DNA of 64,000 nt from Agelas oroides (Eukaryota; Porifera; Demospongiae; Agelasida; Agelasidae). Position numbers and translations under genes: made by a program. Below are positions 20,611 to 32,769 of the stretch, piece after piece (the stretch's first letter is position 1; every line of letters begins with the position of its first letter). The stretch is taken from positions 13,800,405 to 13,864,404 of the forward strand of contig OX422184.1 of NCBI GenBank assembly GCA_949130485.1. Reading direction: 5' to 3'. Under the pieces are notes generated by a model. That model made no database searches and was not told where the DNA came from. It saw only the letters and a program-made list of their open reading frames with translations.

Positions 20611-21329
20611 GAAAATACTGTTGTAGAAATATCAACTAGATAATAAATGTAGTTATATTCCAATATTGGCCACATTGTGTTACAAGGTCAAACCTGGATT
20701 TCAGCTCGTCTTCTTCATCTTGAGTTTACTACTGTAGAAAATAAGCCCACCCCCCATATTTGAACAAAGTTGTTTGCAAAGGGTGCTTTTCTCTCTTGAA
20801 AGTACGCCCACGTACTTATGCCATAGTACATCCGATTATGTTAAGCAAGCAGAAGCAAGAAGCATGAAGAAGCAGCACTGTGCAAGAGGAGGGACTAACA
20901 AATGAAGGCAGACACCATTTGCTGTTACTGCATAAGCAAGTGCATGACAGAGGCATTGCAGAATCATTGCATGAGTACATAAAATAGGGCTAGACTAACT
21001 GCATGTGAGGTGGGCGTATTTTTATCACCACTCTCGAAAATACTTGCACCCACCCCCCGCTTTAAGGAGCCACTATCGCCCATGAGCGTATTTTCAAGAG
21101 AGTACAATATTACAGTTTATTGTACACGTGTGACCTGTTTCAGGCTCTTCCAACTCCATTTGTGCTCATCTCTGCAACACGACAATGTTGTGTGACTTTG
21201 AAAAACATCTGCGCGGTATACATCATGTGATAAAATGGATTGGCCTTCTGCGCAATTTTCGTACTGCAAGAGATGATTGCATAAAGCCTGGGAACCAGGC
21301 CAACATAGTATACATGTTTCTCAGTTGCG

Positions 21330-21393
21330 GACATTTCTCTAAGTTACGGACACCTTTTGGTCCCATGCTGTCCAGATAAGAGAGGTTCACTGT
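21330..21393. mobile_element. pogo/Tigger-like end fragment
   Basis: AGTTGCGGACATTTCTCTAA, a second GTTACGGACACC and the terminal word AGAGAGGTTCACTG followed by TA resemble pogo/Tigger ends with their repeated CGGACA subterminal words. No transposase nearby. Confidence 0.5.
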
Positions 21394-22185
21394 ACCCTGA
21401 AAACCATTATGATAACTTTTTTGATGACTTTGACTGTGCTTTTCTCAAGTGAAATTTCAACTGATTTGTAAAACTTGGCAATCAGATTTGCTGAGAAGCA
21501 AAGGCAACACCAACTCAGAGAAGTACCTTTCTTGTGAATGCAATAGTCAACAAGGCTACTGATACACAACAAAACGTACTGAATTGCTCACTGTCACAAA
21601 CACTGTTTTTCCATTTACTACCGTCTTGTCCAGCCCTTCCACTGCCCTCTTAGCCCCTTCAGGGTCCATGTACTAGAGGGAAAAGAAAATGGGTTAAAGA
21701 AGGGCTTGGTCACACTGCAACTGAGTTCAACAGATGCAATCTAAGAATCTCATTGGTTGTGGCAACATTCTTCCATGGTAATAACTCAATGGTTGCAGTG
21801 CACTTGACTCACCACGTATGTTATTTCCAGTCGAGACTGGTGAGGGCGGACAGAAAAGACCTTTCCATAAGAGGAGAAGAGTGTTTCTGCCTTGTAGCTT
21901 TTAACAAACAGCTGTGGAGGAAGAAAGTTTTATTCTGAAATACCAGTGTTGTCTATCCCTTGTCTTGTGCCCAGCCCACGCACACCTCCAAGCAAGAAAT
22001 GGTCTAGTGGACATAGTTAAATTTCTGGGGTGTATTCCCAAAAGTAATAAGTACCAATGAGGTTGTGAGATTGTTATGCAGCACTTCCCTTAGTGTAGGT
22101 AAGACGTTTGGAACGAGGTTCTTTGAGGACTTAAATTCCTCAGGGATGACGTCCTAATCACCTCGGCGAATAGTTGTTTGGTAAA
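21394..22185. other. no gene seen
   Basis: Short frames only. The last 50 bases before 22,186 are probably the leader of the DUF3504 copy. Confidence 0.4.
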
Positions 22186-22862
22186 ATGGAAACGGTTAGC
22201 TCTGTTACCGATCAGTGTGTTGTTAGCCCGTCGCTGTTAGCAAACATTGACCCGCATCCTGATCTGTGGATTGGATAGGGAGCCAGTCGATCTGGGTTCC
22301 GAGCAGTATGCCAGACTTTTTCAACAGCGAGACCACCCTGCCGATGGTCACTCGTCGGACGAACTGGTAATGGCAGCGTCAAAACAGTACAAACAGTCGT
22401 CGCAGCAGTACGAGACCTATTGCACTGAGGAATAACTGTTTCTGGGGGCGTCTCAGCTACTCGACATTGAACCGCTCAACAATTCAATGGTTGTAAAGCC
22501 GTTGGGTAAACAGCAAGTCAATGTTGAACCGCCCGACAATCCAGTGGTTGTAAACCCATCGGGCAAACATCGATTTGGTCAACCTCAAAGCGAGAAGGAT
22601 ATCCAGACTGTAAAAGAGTCAAGCGTACCAAAGACAACGCTACAAAACAGTGAGTGGGCTCAAAGCGTTTGGCGTGAATGGGCTACTCACAGGCTGGAGC
22701 TGAAAATTACGGGTTCGGGTTGGACAGAGATATCACCAAGATGAATACTGCTGTGAACCGTTGGCTACCAAGGTGTGTGATTTTCTTGAGAAAAGTGAGT
22801 GGTGAGCGTTACTCCCCTGATAGTTTACACCAAATTTGTTGTGGGTTGCAAAGAGCCCAGTG
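22186..22862 (+). pseudogene. DUF3504 gene copy 2, 5' exon region
   Basis: Starts METVSSVTDQCVVSP and is broken by an early in-frame stop. Then come LGSEQYARLFQQ, SSDELVMAASKQYKQSS, FGQPQSEKDIQTVKESS, SEWAQSVWREWATHRL and, after a frame change near 22,690, LDRDITKMNTAVNRWLPR, FLRKVSGERYSPDSLHQICC and GLQRAQ. It stops at a CCAG|TGAGTG junction; whether this is a decayed donor is unclear. The blocks parallel the minus-strand copy at 15-19.7 kb, so this is a paralogue, not the same locus. No downstream exons were recognised. Confidence 0.7.
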
Positions 22863-23201
22863 AGTGTTGTGCATGTGCAGTTTTCAACCTACAGTGAAAA
22901 GGTTAGAATCCTTGGTCTTGGGGTGACCGTTTTAGCTTTTTTCATTTTACACCTCTGCAGTGAACCCCAGATTTTTGAAAGCTCCAGAGATATCCCCTTT
23001 TGCTAAGCCACTCTCCATCCCTGCTATTCGTTTTGTCAGTGCCACTAACTTCACAATCATCCCGAACTTTGGACACTGTAGGGCAGTTCAAACCTGTTTG
23101 TCGTTACTGTTACTTTGCACTATTGGTCTTCCTTGGTTTCGTATAATGAAGTTTAATGTCGTTAGTGGTCATGCAATGTAAACTAGTAAGACACTATGTA
23201 G

Positions 23202-24132
23202 CAGTAAGACACCTGAAAGCGGGAAGGTATAAAACCTAGCCTCGTTACCAGGCCTCCCCCGTTTTAGTTCTTCGGTTTGCGTTCAGTATAATACACTGAA
23301 GCGGAAGAGCGCAAAAAAGACGCGAGGTGGACGCGAAAATGACGTAAGGGGGAGGGGACCAACCGCTCACTCAAGTAAAAACCGCTACGAGTGAGTCCTA
23401 ATTCACGAGACTTGGCCCGTTCAGAAAGTCCAGAGTAAGAACACCGTATCATCGTCCGATTGTACTACAATGCTACTAACTACCTCTGATCGAGCTCTCA
23501 TGAGTGCATGCATGGGCGCTATACAGGTTGGTCCCTGAGTTAACTCCTCTATGGTTCACGCTGGAACAGCAAGGCAATGGTACCGCGTTCTGTACGCATA
23601 CGAAACAAGCACCACCAGAGAGCGTTCGATGGCAGTCAACATCCAGTGAAGTAGGTCAGTTGTTGGCTCCACCGGAGATGTAGTACTGATATATAGCTAA
23701 GTTTAGAGGTAGCTAAGATGTTTCATTAATTTGCTTACTTTGGTTTGAGCTATAGCTGGTTTCGACTTATTCAACAGTACTGAAATTTTTATGTGAAACC
23801 CGTTTCCTGTTCTATTTAGCAACTCCGTAAATGGCTGAGCCCATAGCAACTCGTAAGCTAACATGACCCATAGCTGGCTGTGTCCTACCTCAGCAGTTTT
23901 ATACGCTTGACATGGCTCTCTGCTGGTGCTTGTCCTGTCTTTATAGCTGTTACAGAACTTAAGATCAGAGTCCGTACACAAACACAAACTGTTCTAATTA
24001 ATGCTAATTTCTGGTCACGTGTTCAGCGTCTACGTCCGTATTGTGCATCAATTACTTCCGGTTCCGTTCCGTTCCGTCCCGGTTTTTATACCTTCCCCCT
24101 GAAAGCAGGTTTCTTCACCAGTAAGACACCTG
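23202..24132. mobile_element. inverted-repeat unit flanked by 14-base direct repeats
   Basis: CAGTAAGACACCTG occurs at 23,202-23,215 and 24,119-24,132. Inside, GGGAAGGTATAAAACC and GGTTTTTATACCTTCCC form a short inverted repeat, and the left side contains TAGCCTCGTTACCAGGCC. There is no clear coding region. It may be a decayed TAGCCTCG MITE inside another insertion. Confidence 0.5.
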
Positions 24133-24690
24133 CCACATCAAAGCCTGAATATTCTCTAACAACACTCGAGCAGCCTCACCTATTTTGAGCTGGTTTTCCA
24201 CAAAATGTTTATAGCTATAGGTTACACTGTCATAAAAAGTGGGCACTAGCCCAAGAAATCTGACGTGGTCCACCAGACTGTTTTTCCTCATGAGAGGGAG
24301 AGGTCTGGATTATTACTACATAGGCACTTCTCTTACAGCAATAGTCAGGTACCTTGACATTTCTTGAGGGAAAAGAATGTTTTGAACATTGATAGGTTAC
24401 ACACACAGAAGCATGTGTTAACTGAAGGCTTGGTTTACCAGACTGTTTTTCCTCATGAACATGAGAGGATGGGGTCAGGGGAAAACCATGTTACAAGTTA
24501 AATCTATCTATCTTACTGGTGTGGGGTGTACCTTGGTATACTTTGAGTAGGGGCTATGCCAGTTGTGATTTGTGGAGTATGTAGTCTGGAATGAGGGTAA
24601 AGAACACACTAAGAGTATATGTGATTTAAGGGAAAGTGTTGTTGGTGTCCTGTACATACCTTCCTGTCTGCTCTTCCCCTCTCTCTGCCC
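24133..24690. other. no gene seen
   Basis: A short direct repeat CCAGACTGTTTTTCCTCATGA occurs twice (about 24,270 and 24,440). Otherwise featureless. Confidence 0.4.
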
Positions 24691-24693
24691 TGC

Positions 24694-25510
24694 AGGAACA
24701 CCTCTTCTTCTGGTATGTTATTTTCAACTGGGTGAGGGGTAATAAGATGCAGTGGAGGCAATAAGGTTAAAGAGGAAGTGAAACACCACAGTAGATGCCT
24801 CAAGTCATGGCTTCTGATTTAACTGCCAGTACTCTGACCCAACCGGTATGCAACATCAGAAATCCCATGTAATCCCCAGCAAGTGCTGAGTTTCTTTTCT
24901 TCTTCTTCTATGTTAACTACCATTGAACAGCACTTTATTTCCACATGACCTTGGCAAGACCATTTCCAACAGATCAGTATGAGAGAAATATAAAACTCAC
25001 ATGGCACTGCACACACAGACTCATGGTCAGATTTGCTTCTCCCTGGTTCTACACTGGCAGCAGCCATGGTCACGGTGTCCTTTTCAGAGGTTTCAGACAC
25101 ATGTAGGAACACCTCTTCTTCTGGTATGTTCTTTTCAACTGGGTGAGGGGTAATAAGATGCAGTGGAGGCAATAAAGGTATAAGGTTAAAGAGGAAGTGA
25201 AACACCACAGTAGATGCCTCAAGTCATGGCTTCTGATTTAACTGCCAGTACTCTGACCCAACCGGTATGCAACATCAGAAATCCCATGTAATCCCCAGCA
25301 AGTGCTGAGTTTCTTTTCTTCTTCTATGTTAACTACCATTGAACAGCACTTTATTTCCACATGACCTTGGCAAGACCATTTCCAACAGATCAGTGTGAGA
25401 GAAATATAAAACTCACATGGCACTGCACACACAGACTCATGGTCAGATTTGCTTCTCCCTGGTTCCTCTCCGAGACTTGCTGGAAGCTGCTGTGGTGGAG
25501 AAGGGAAATG
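24694..25510. repeat. tandem duplication, period about 419
   Basis: The block from AACACCTCTTCTTCTGG through CCAACCGGTATGCAACATC to GATTTGCTTCTCCCTGG occurs twice with few differences. The second copy carries a short extra AGGTATA and lacks one TTC. Open frames on the minus strand in both copies are shared because of the duplication and do not prove coding. Confidence 0.85.
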
Positions 25511-25580
25511 GAACATTGCTGGACCTGTGAACCAGAGTGAGGACAATGATGGCTTGTGATCTAGGTTTACCATCACCTTT

Positions 25581-25649
25581 TCAAGCAAGCCTGATAGTTC
25601 CTCCAGTGGGTGCTGCTGGAGTGTCTGTCCCAGCTCCTTGGCCAGCTGT
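25581..25649 (-). CDS. possible short exon
   Basis: On the minus strand an acceptor (TTACAG) and donor (AAAAG|GTGATG) enclose LAKELGQTLQQHPLEELSGL plus LEK, amphipathic and coiled-coil-like. It could be a downstream exon of the B-box-like gene at 29.4-30.7 kb, but phases through the intermediate exons could not be settled. Confidence 0.25.
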   Translation of the reverse strand, partial: TAGQGAGTDTPAAPTGGTIRLA

Positions 25650-25716
25650 AACAGATAACAGACCACTTTATTTTACACATTATTACAGGCTTAATGACCA
25701 AATGTCGCATCTGGAA

Positions 25717-25935
25717 TAGCCTTGTTCCCAGGCCCCACCCAGCTTTTCATTGCTTCCACTACAGAAAAGCGGGAGAGAGCCTGGTATCATTTCTCACAAG
25801 TGATGTCAGAGTAAATATGCACTAGGCCCAGAACAGCAAAAAGAGCCAAGGTAACTTACCACAAGTATCTAGCTAGTGGGAGGCAACTGTCTTACACACT
25901 GAGTGTTGAGTGTGTAGTCACGTGGAACCCACTTT
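25717..25935. mobile_element. truncated TAGCCTCG-type MITE
   Basis: Starts TAGCCTTGTTCCCAGGCCCC, followed by an internal hairpin ending GGGAGAGAGCCTGGTATCAT. The interior (ACACACTGAGTGTTGAGTG) resembles the copy at 14,692-15,067. No matching right end was found. Confidence 0.6.
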
Positions 25936-26457
25936 GACATCATCTCATTAAATATTCATAAGACAACTTCGCACTGGCATTTGCCTGGCTGTTGTACTTT
26001 GACCTCGACTCTTGCTTGGCAAGGCACCCAGCCAGCTGTTCTACAGCTCTTCCTAAGGTATTCAGTAGAGATTTACAAGTGTGCTAATGCATCAGAACTC
26101 AAAGTTGATGTAAAACCTGGCAGGAGTCCATGTGGGTTGCAAAAATTACGGCTGTAATAAAGCTCAACTGCAGCTGTGACACGTATATGCACCTACCGCG
26201 TATAATGCATTGTTCCATGGTGACGCGTATACACGTCTATCACGTATAATCGGTTAAAACACTAGCTGGCAACTTAACACTAGCTAGCAAGGACAAATTA
26301 GTGTTTCAACCATCATGTATACCTCATATCTAGGTGGGTTATATGACTAGCAACTGCAGATTACAAAATGACTTCAGCTATGGTCTAAATGGAAGTAGAA
26401 ACCGCTGCACTTGCAAACTACATGTGCTGTAGTGTGGGAGTCTTCACATTATGACAT

Positions 26458-26980
26458 TAGCCTCGTTCCCAGGCGCTCCAAAAGTCAGAAGGAGCCCCTG
26501 GTACACACTGTTTACGCATGCGCGGCTGTTACGCTAACCTTAGTTTGTCAGTCGATTTCTCTGGTGTGAAAGACGCCTGCCATTGACCATGCTCCGTCGA
26601 AACGATGACAAAGAAGCGATAAAAACACTCAGCTCTTCGCTTGCAAAAATTATTCGCCCGTTTGTTCATTCCAAGTAAACATTGTGGCACGTGAATGATG
26701 TAATCTTTCCCTTTGAAGTTCATCGATCGCCCTGAATGAGGTGATACAAGCCGTTGCTGTCAAAGCAATAACATTTTTGACTTTAAAACCCCCGATTGTA
26801 TCTCACGGAGAGCATAACTCTGCAGTATCGCTTATCAGCAGGTAAACTGAAATAGACTGTTTTGTTAGTGAATACTTAGTGTAACTGGTAGTACACAGGT
26901 TACCATGGAGACTTTGCGCATGCGCGAACAGTGTGTACCAGGTGCTCCCTCCGATTTTTCGAGCGCCTGGAACGAGGCTA
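26458..26980. mobile_element. TAGCCTCG MITE with 10-base target duplication
   Basis: Ends TAGCCTCGTTCCCAGGCGCT and AGCGCCTGGAACGAGGCTA, with ATTATGACAT outside the left end and ATTATAACAT outside the right. A second, inner inverted pair (CCTGGTACACACTGTT) extends the arms to about 70 bases. Confidence 0.8.
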
Positions 26981-27272
26981 ATTATAACATATACACTTTC
27001 ATTTACAGCAGCTCTAGCAATACATACCTTTTTAAAATTAGTTCTCCTGGAAGCATGCATTCTATGTTTTGCGTCATACTATATACCTGACTTTGGCTGT
27101 TGCCGTCCCAAGTTCATCTTTCACGGAAAATGGTCTTGGCAGGCGTGAAAAATGTGGTCTGGAAACGAGACTACACGGTAAGCTCTGAACACGTGCTCAG
27201 TTGAGCTTCCGGGGTGGGGCGTAGTTTCTATGAATAATGCTATTCTAGCAAAATGGCGTATAGCTCTAAGCA

Positions 27273-27899
27273 TTAACCTATTACACCCGATAGCGGCCAA
27301 ATGCGCCCGTGAAATTTCTTGTCTGTTACACCCGATAGTGGCCAAATGCGCCCGCACTTCGCTTCCGCTATTTACCGTGATCGCTGTGCCTTTTTGGACT
27401 TGGAGTTAGTTATTACGTGTAACAGGAAGTCAATCGAAGCATAATTAGCTCCGGTGTCCTATAGGGACTTCCCCTCAAAATCGCGTTCGAACTTTGCCTG
27501 CCGATCGTAGTTAGCCACAGTACAGCTTATATCCACATGCTACTTGTTCTCTCGTCTATACACTATCTAATCGTGTCAGAGACAGTTGAAACGTACCTTT
27601 GCTGAAACTGTCTGCCAACTTTTGTCGTGTATTATCGGTCATTTTCAGGTACACAGCGGGTACCTACGTTTCCACCGTTGTAGCTTCTTCGGACTTTACT
27701 AGCAGGTCTTCTGACTACGTTCTGAGTAAACCAGGTTTGTTTTCAACTAACCTAAGCCTAACTATCATTGCCTGAACTCAGCTATTTTAGAAGATATAAC
27801 GCAATGAATCAACACTTCACAAAATCGCCATTTTTTATTAGTTTCTCTCGTAACCACGTGATTGATTTCTGCGCATGCGCGTTGGGGTTAAAGGGTTAA
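27273..27899 (-). mobile_element. TTAA-flanked MITE, copy 2
   Basis: Reverse-oriented relative of 1647-2273, also 627 bases between TTAA sites (27,273-27,276, 27,896-27,899). Shared blocks include the tandem GGCCAAATGCGCCCG words at the end and GGTACCTACGTTTCCACCG inside. Confidence 0.8.
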
Positions 27900-28194
27900 C
27901 GTTGGAGTGCGATGCTCTCCAGGCCTTTGACTAATCTAACGTAGACATTGAGCGTGTCATTTGTGCACTTTTATTGTGGCCACCATTTTTTTTCAGGGTC
28001 ATCCCTCCCTACATATGGCGTACTACCATACGTACTACTGTACGCCATGTTACTGCAGGCTGTGTAGAATGTGGCTAGTGACAAATATGTAGTAGGGCAT
28101 GTCATGGCACTAGCCTCAAGCAGATTTTTCTCCAGCATTGTGAGACAAAATATCAGACAGAATGCTTGGGTTAGGGGTACTACATTCTGACTTG

Positions 28195-28237
28195 CCTCAT
28201 CCACCATCTTCTTGCAATCCTCCAGCTTGGTCTCTTG
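28195..28237 (-). CDS. possible short exon, low confidence
   Basis: CACACAG acceptor, then QETKLEDCKKMVDE, then an unusual GC donor (GAG|GCAAGT). It is helix-like and charged like its neighbours, but the phase does not agree with the exon at 28,362-28,419. Confidence 0.2.
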
Positions 28238-28361
28238 TCTGTGTGGCAAATATGACAGAAAGTTGTGTGTGTGTGTGTGTGTGCATGTGTGTGGCATGTG
28301 TGATGTACAGTTAATGACTCTTGTAAATCATCTAAGGTGACAAAATTCAAAAGTTACTCAC

Positions 28362-28419
28362 AGCCTTCAGGCCAAAAGATTCTCCCAACTCCACCACTTT
28401 GTTCCTGAACTTCACACAG
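28362..28419 (-). CDS. possible exon, coiled-coil-like
   Basis: Minus-strand open stretch VKFRNKVVELGESFGLKA before a GTGAGT donor. If an AAG acceptor at 28,410 is used, 48 bases remain and phase 0 is kept from the exon at 29,362-29,403. Composition suits a TRIM-type coiled coil. Confidence 0.25.
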
Positions 28420-28559
28420 CTGGAAAAAAATCACACATGATGAAACTTGACAGCCTTTCGTGCATGAGAAGTTTCATACAGTGTAAGCATACTCACTGAA
28501 TGGAGAATACATACAGTAACACAAATGCATACGTACGCCAGTTTTTTGCAAGCCTGGTT

Positions 28560-28820
28560 TGTGGTTGTACTCATGCAGTCTTTCTAGCCTGGCCTACCTA
28601 GCCTCGGACCATTCTGCTCTAAGTTTGTGGATGCACTGGCTAGCCTAGTCTTGAACCCAGACTCCCTATTCAACGCTCCAAAGAGAAAAGGGGGTTCAAG
28701 ACTATAGCTAATCTAGCCTCAGGTTGTTCCTCTGCTCAGCATATTTGTGAACACGCTGGCATTTTGTATAGCCCTGACCTGCCTAGCCCGGGCCATTCAG
28801 CTGTTCTGTGTTAGGCCATA
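28560..28820. repeat. degenerate repeats with embedded hairpin
   Basis: The words TTTGTGGATGCACTGGCTAG and TTTGTGAACACGCTGGC with CTGACCTGCCTAGCC recur at about 120 bases. TAGTCTTGAACCC (28,648) pairs with GGGTTCAAGACTA (28,689-28,701). Confidence 0.5.
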
Positions 28821-29361
28821 ATAATAAAATTCATTGTATCACAGGCAATTTTTTTCAGCCCAAACCATGCGTGGATGTGCTATTTTAAAAATTTATTTTT
28901 AGTAATTTGTGACCTTTGTACCATCCATTCTTGCTTGTTCAAAGAGGGCTGCATCTGCTTTTGTTTAGCTTACAAACTGTTGGCTTAGCCTCACAAGCCA
29001 GGCTCGTTATGTTCCGCAGCGCCGATCACTTCCACATGAGGCACTGGCTACGGAGTCATGTGACCTTTATAAAAAATTTGACGTGCAGGCGGAAAGTGCT
29101 ATGCGTGATTGCCTGAGAAACAATTATTGTGGCCTTAGCATGTGTACAAATTTTAAGTACATGTGTACCTTTATATCTGTTTGTTCAATTGAAATTTTTG
29201 GGCAAGTCACGGCACACAAACAGACATACACACGCATCATTGCAATGTAGTCCTGCTAGTGTAGGGTGCACTCAGGCTCGCCCCAATAATATGTACCAAA
29301 ACACACAAAGCTGTTGAGCTAATGCAACGTGTTTTGCTTTCTTTACTGTAAATACACTTAC

Positions 29362-29403
29362 CGCTCTAAACTCTGTTACTAGCCGATCTCCCATTTCCTT
29401 CAA
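29362..29403 (-). CDS. exon 2 of the B-box-like gene
   Basis: Strong CTCAG acceptor and GTAAGT donor enclose 42 bases, phase 0 at both ends, encoding LKEMGDRLVTEFRA. It follows LALKE of the exon at 30,638-30,750 in phase. The helical, charged sequence fits the linker or coiled coil that follows a B-box. Confidence 0.4.
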
Positions 29404-30637
29404 CTGAGAAAGAAAATAAAATGGTATCAGTAACACCCGTCTCTACCACCCAAGTGCAGGTAATGAAGGTCTTCTATTCCCCCATTCCCCACAGCTCATG
29501 TAATTTGCTTCCCTGAGCAATCTGATTGGTGTGACAACATGCCGATGCACTTTTTAGCAATGAACCTGTCCAGACCCTCTTTTTTGACGAAGCCATAGGG
29601 CACACACAAAAAATTGGTCTGGGACACTCTTGCTGAAATGTACTCTGTGCAATGGGTGATTTAACACTACATCTGTGCCCACTTGGCACTTCTGTTCATG
29701 TAATGGGCTCTTCCATTACTGGATCTCAGATATGCGTACAGTGCAGATTATTATTTTTTCAAGTTGATCTGACAATGTGTCAGACCAACAGAGATTTGTT
29801 CGCACATGATCGGACATCATAATGATTATACAAAATACATGACAGTACAATAAATTTACACACTTGACTTGCATGATGCATGGTGTGATGCATGAATACA
29901 CACACAACTGAACAAGTCATCCCAGTCATCCAGGCTAAGTGTCTCTTCTGTGTCAGTTGACTCTGGAGTAATTTTTCATGCCTATTATCTTAGCTTCGCT
30001 CATTCTGCACATGTGGCACCACAGCGTATCGACGACAGTGGGGTCACTTTTGTCCGTATCACAGCGCAGCGACGTCATTGTCTGGTGCTCTCGTTCAAGC
30101 TGAGCCTGCCATTTTGTGAACGTACTCAGGCTTACTTGGCTGCACTTTGGCTTCTTGCTCGGACCCGAGGCGTCACTTTCTGCTGCCTAACAACCACGTT
30201 TCATTGTCAATCGAACAATCTTTCGACCACGAGGTAAAATGGGCATGGTTACGAGTGCACGCATGCGCTCGTAAGTATTGGCGCATGGCATGGCGCTTGC
30301 TTCGTGCGGACATTCTGTCAGACCGATATTAGAAATGACTGGACATGTGACCTTTTGACCTGGAAAATTGCCGATGGCCGACCGTAATAATCTGCCCTGG
30401 CGTATTTCAGTAATCTATTTCATTTCAGTAGGCTATAGCCTATCAGTACACCCTATTCTAGCACAGAAATTTTGCTTTCTACAGCATGGGACAGTATGCA
30501 GGGAATTATATAAAAATGTGCTGGAAACTTGTAGTAGCTCCCTCTGGGACAACAGGGGGTCATCACTCAATTCTTGTACTATACACGCCAATGTGATGGC
30601 AAACACCTTGAAAATTTACTCTATTTGTGCCACATAC

Positions 30638-30750
30638 CTCCTTCAGTGCAAGGGGGATAACCACATGTCCCTTGCTGTGCTTTCCCATCACATTGTGCAA
30701 CCTAATGGCACAATGTGTGCACATGTAGGCCACTTCACCACGCTTGAACA
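30638..30750 (-). CDS. probable B-box/TRIM-like exon
   Basis: A long pyrimidine tract and CAG acceptor precede FKRGEVAYMCTHCAIR and LHNVMGKHSKGHVVIPLAL, ending KE|GTATGT. The pattern Cys-x2-Cys then His-x3-His with hydrophobic spacing is that of the second half of a B-box zinc finger, which in TRIM proteins leads into a coiled coil. The first half, and any RING exon, would lie at higher coordinates but was not found. A UBR-box is an alternative reading because of the FKRGE-x-AY-x-C motif. Confidence 0.35.
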
Positions 30751-31549
30751 CTGGGAGGAGGAGGGGAAGGGAAGAGAAGGGTAGAAGGGAGTAGTTATCT
30801 GTGGTGGGTCAAAATGTGCACACAATGCGATTTTCTAAGCATTCTGGATTTTTACTTTGGGGAATTCTCACATTGTAGTCTCTCTGAAATTGAGAGCTTT
30901 GTGTTTCACCTTTAAAAAGTTTAAATGACTGTTTGTAGCCAGACATCTGATTTTTTTTTTGTGACACACTTTCACATGGTAATTTGTTTGTGAACCATCT
31001 TCATTATGTGGTCTGTTATGATTAGTTTTGTACTTGATTATATTAAAATGCTTTTAAAAGAATGCAGAAACTTTGATTTTGGCACTTGTCCGGCATGACT
31101 ACTGGAAATACTGTAAATTGGAAAAGTTCTTTAAAAAATGTTTTCGTTAGTCCAGCCGGCAATGAAAATTCAACTCATGAAAATTTTTGATAATGTAAGT
31201 TTTCGATACGAAAATAACACGTGCGATGTGCACACAAAGACAGCCATTTTTGAATGCTCTGCTCTTGACTTGGGTCTTCTTTTGCGATGTCAATTCGATG
31301 CTACTTCAAGCCGAAGGGTGGTCTTCGGATCCCGAAGGGTCACTGTCAACACGTCTGCCAATGCAAGTGATCCCCCTGTAAACAAGGCGGTGAAGAAGGC
31401 TATCGTGAACAATGGCCTTGGTAAGAAGTGTAGTCAGTTCATGTCCACAGAGATTTCAAGTTTTGTGAATCATTGTGTTCAGAAAGGTAATCCCTGCAAT
31501 GAGCTATCTCTTTACAGCTTTTTAAAGACGTTGCATCACCAATAGGGAT

Positions 31550-32060
31550 GGGGCTTTGCCAATTCGTTGACTTTTGTTTTCTGGGGCTTTGTTTTCATGC
31601 ATCATCCCAACCTTGTCATCTTTTTACATTTTTAATGTTTTTTATTTTCTTGTTTCTATCCTTTTTTGGTGTTAATCTCAGTTACAGCTAGACCTAACTC
31701 TAAGAAGAGTATTCTTTCAAGTGTACGCCACTGTGACCCCAGAACTTGAACAGCATTGACAGTTCAATAGTGGTTCCAAGCATGTACGTAAATAAATGTG
31801 TAACATAATTTGCCAGCTAGAACCTGATGAAGGGCCAGCCATTGTCCGTACCTCCCTTTGTGCAGCTAATTTCCTGATTTTCTTTCACATAAAAACTGAC
31901 AACTGTACTCAGGCAACTGCATGACCACCCTATCATTACTAAGGCTGCGGGTAGACAGTGCCAAAAGCCTTGGCAACTACTACGAGAAGAGACCATGCCA
32001 GCCGTACTCAACTCGCAATTTCACATGTGCACTAGTCTCTCTTACCAGACCAGACATCCA
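31550..32060 (+). repeat. dispersed repeat R1, copy C
   Basis: AGGGATGGGGCTTTG, TTTTTACATTTTTAATG, CAGTTACAGCTAGACCTAA, GATGAAGGGCCAGCCATT and AGAGACCATGCCAGCC occur in the same order as in 40,290-41,520. It is diverged. No coding region. Confidence 0.6.
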
Positions 32061-32769
32061 GCTAGCTTTCTTTTGTCTATAGTATACATACCAACTTACT
32101 TTATACAGAATAGAAAGGTCTGGGCAAGTTTGAAGATGTGAAATAGCAAGGTACATAAGAACTTGTGAGTACAAAGTTCTTTCAAACGTAAGATAACAAA
32201 CAAATGCTGACAGACTCAGTAGCTGAGCTGTCAGAGATAAATAAAAAATCCTCCTTTATCTGGACCTCAACTTAAGGTTACGATCAACTGCGCGGGAGGC
32301 AGTTGGCACAGTAAATTTACTGATTTAATATCTCCAAAACTGTAACTGATATTTATCTCAAACCTACTGTCCAACAGCACATGAAAGAAATATATTATTC
32401 GGAGCCAAACACGCTTCTGTTTAAAAAACGTCCCAACACATTTGAACTTGCAATTACCCACACCGCTCAAACAGTTTTACACCAAATTACTTGGTGACTG
32501 TAAAGAGTTCGATCCTGAAATTTTTTCTTGCACTACTTCATGGTAGCCTCGTTCGCGTTCGTCACTTGCAGTACGAAATTCGCGCAGAGGGCCTGGGCTC
32601 ATTCATCACGCAATGTGTGCCGCAGATGACGTCACGACCATTTCACTGAGAATCAATGATGTCATAGGATGTGCTAGCCCAGTGTTTTACGTTGAAAGAG
32701 GCTCCCAGAGATCACAGTAACGGTTTGTGCGCAAGCTTAGCTAACTGCTTAAGTCACGGTAGCGAAATA

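Noticed and set aside
24819-25666. Two similar minus-strand frames (129 and 142 codons)
   Set aside because: Their similarity comes from the 419-base tandem duplication; shared stretches include intron-like sequence and both frames run over likely splice sites.
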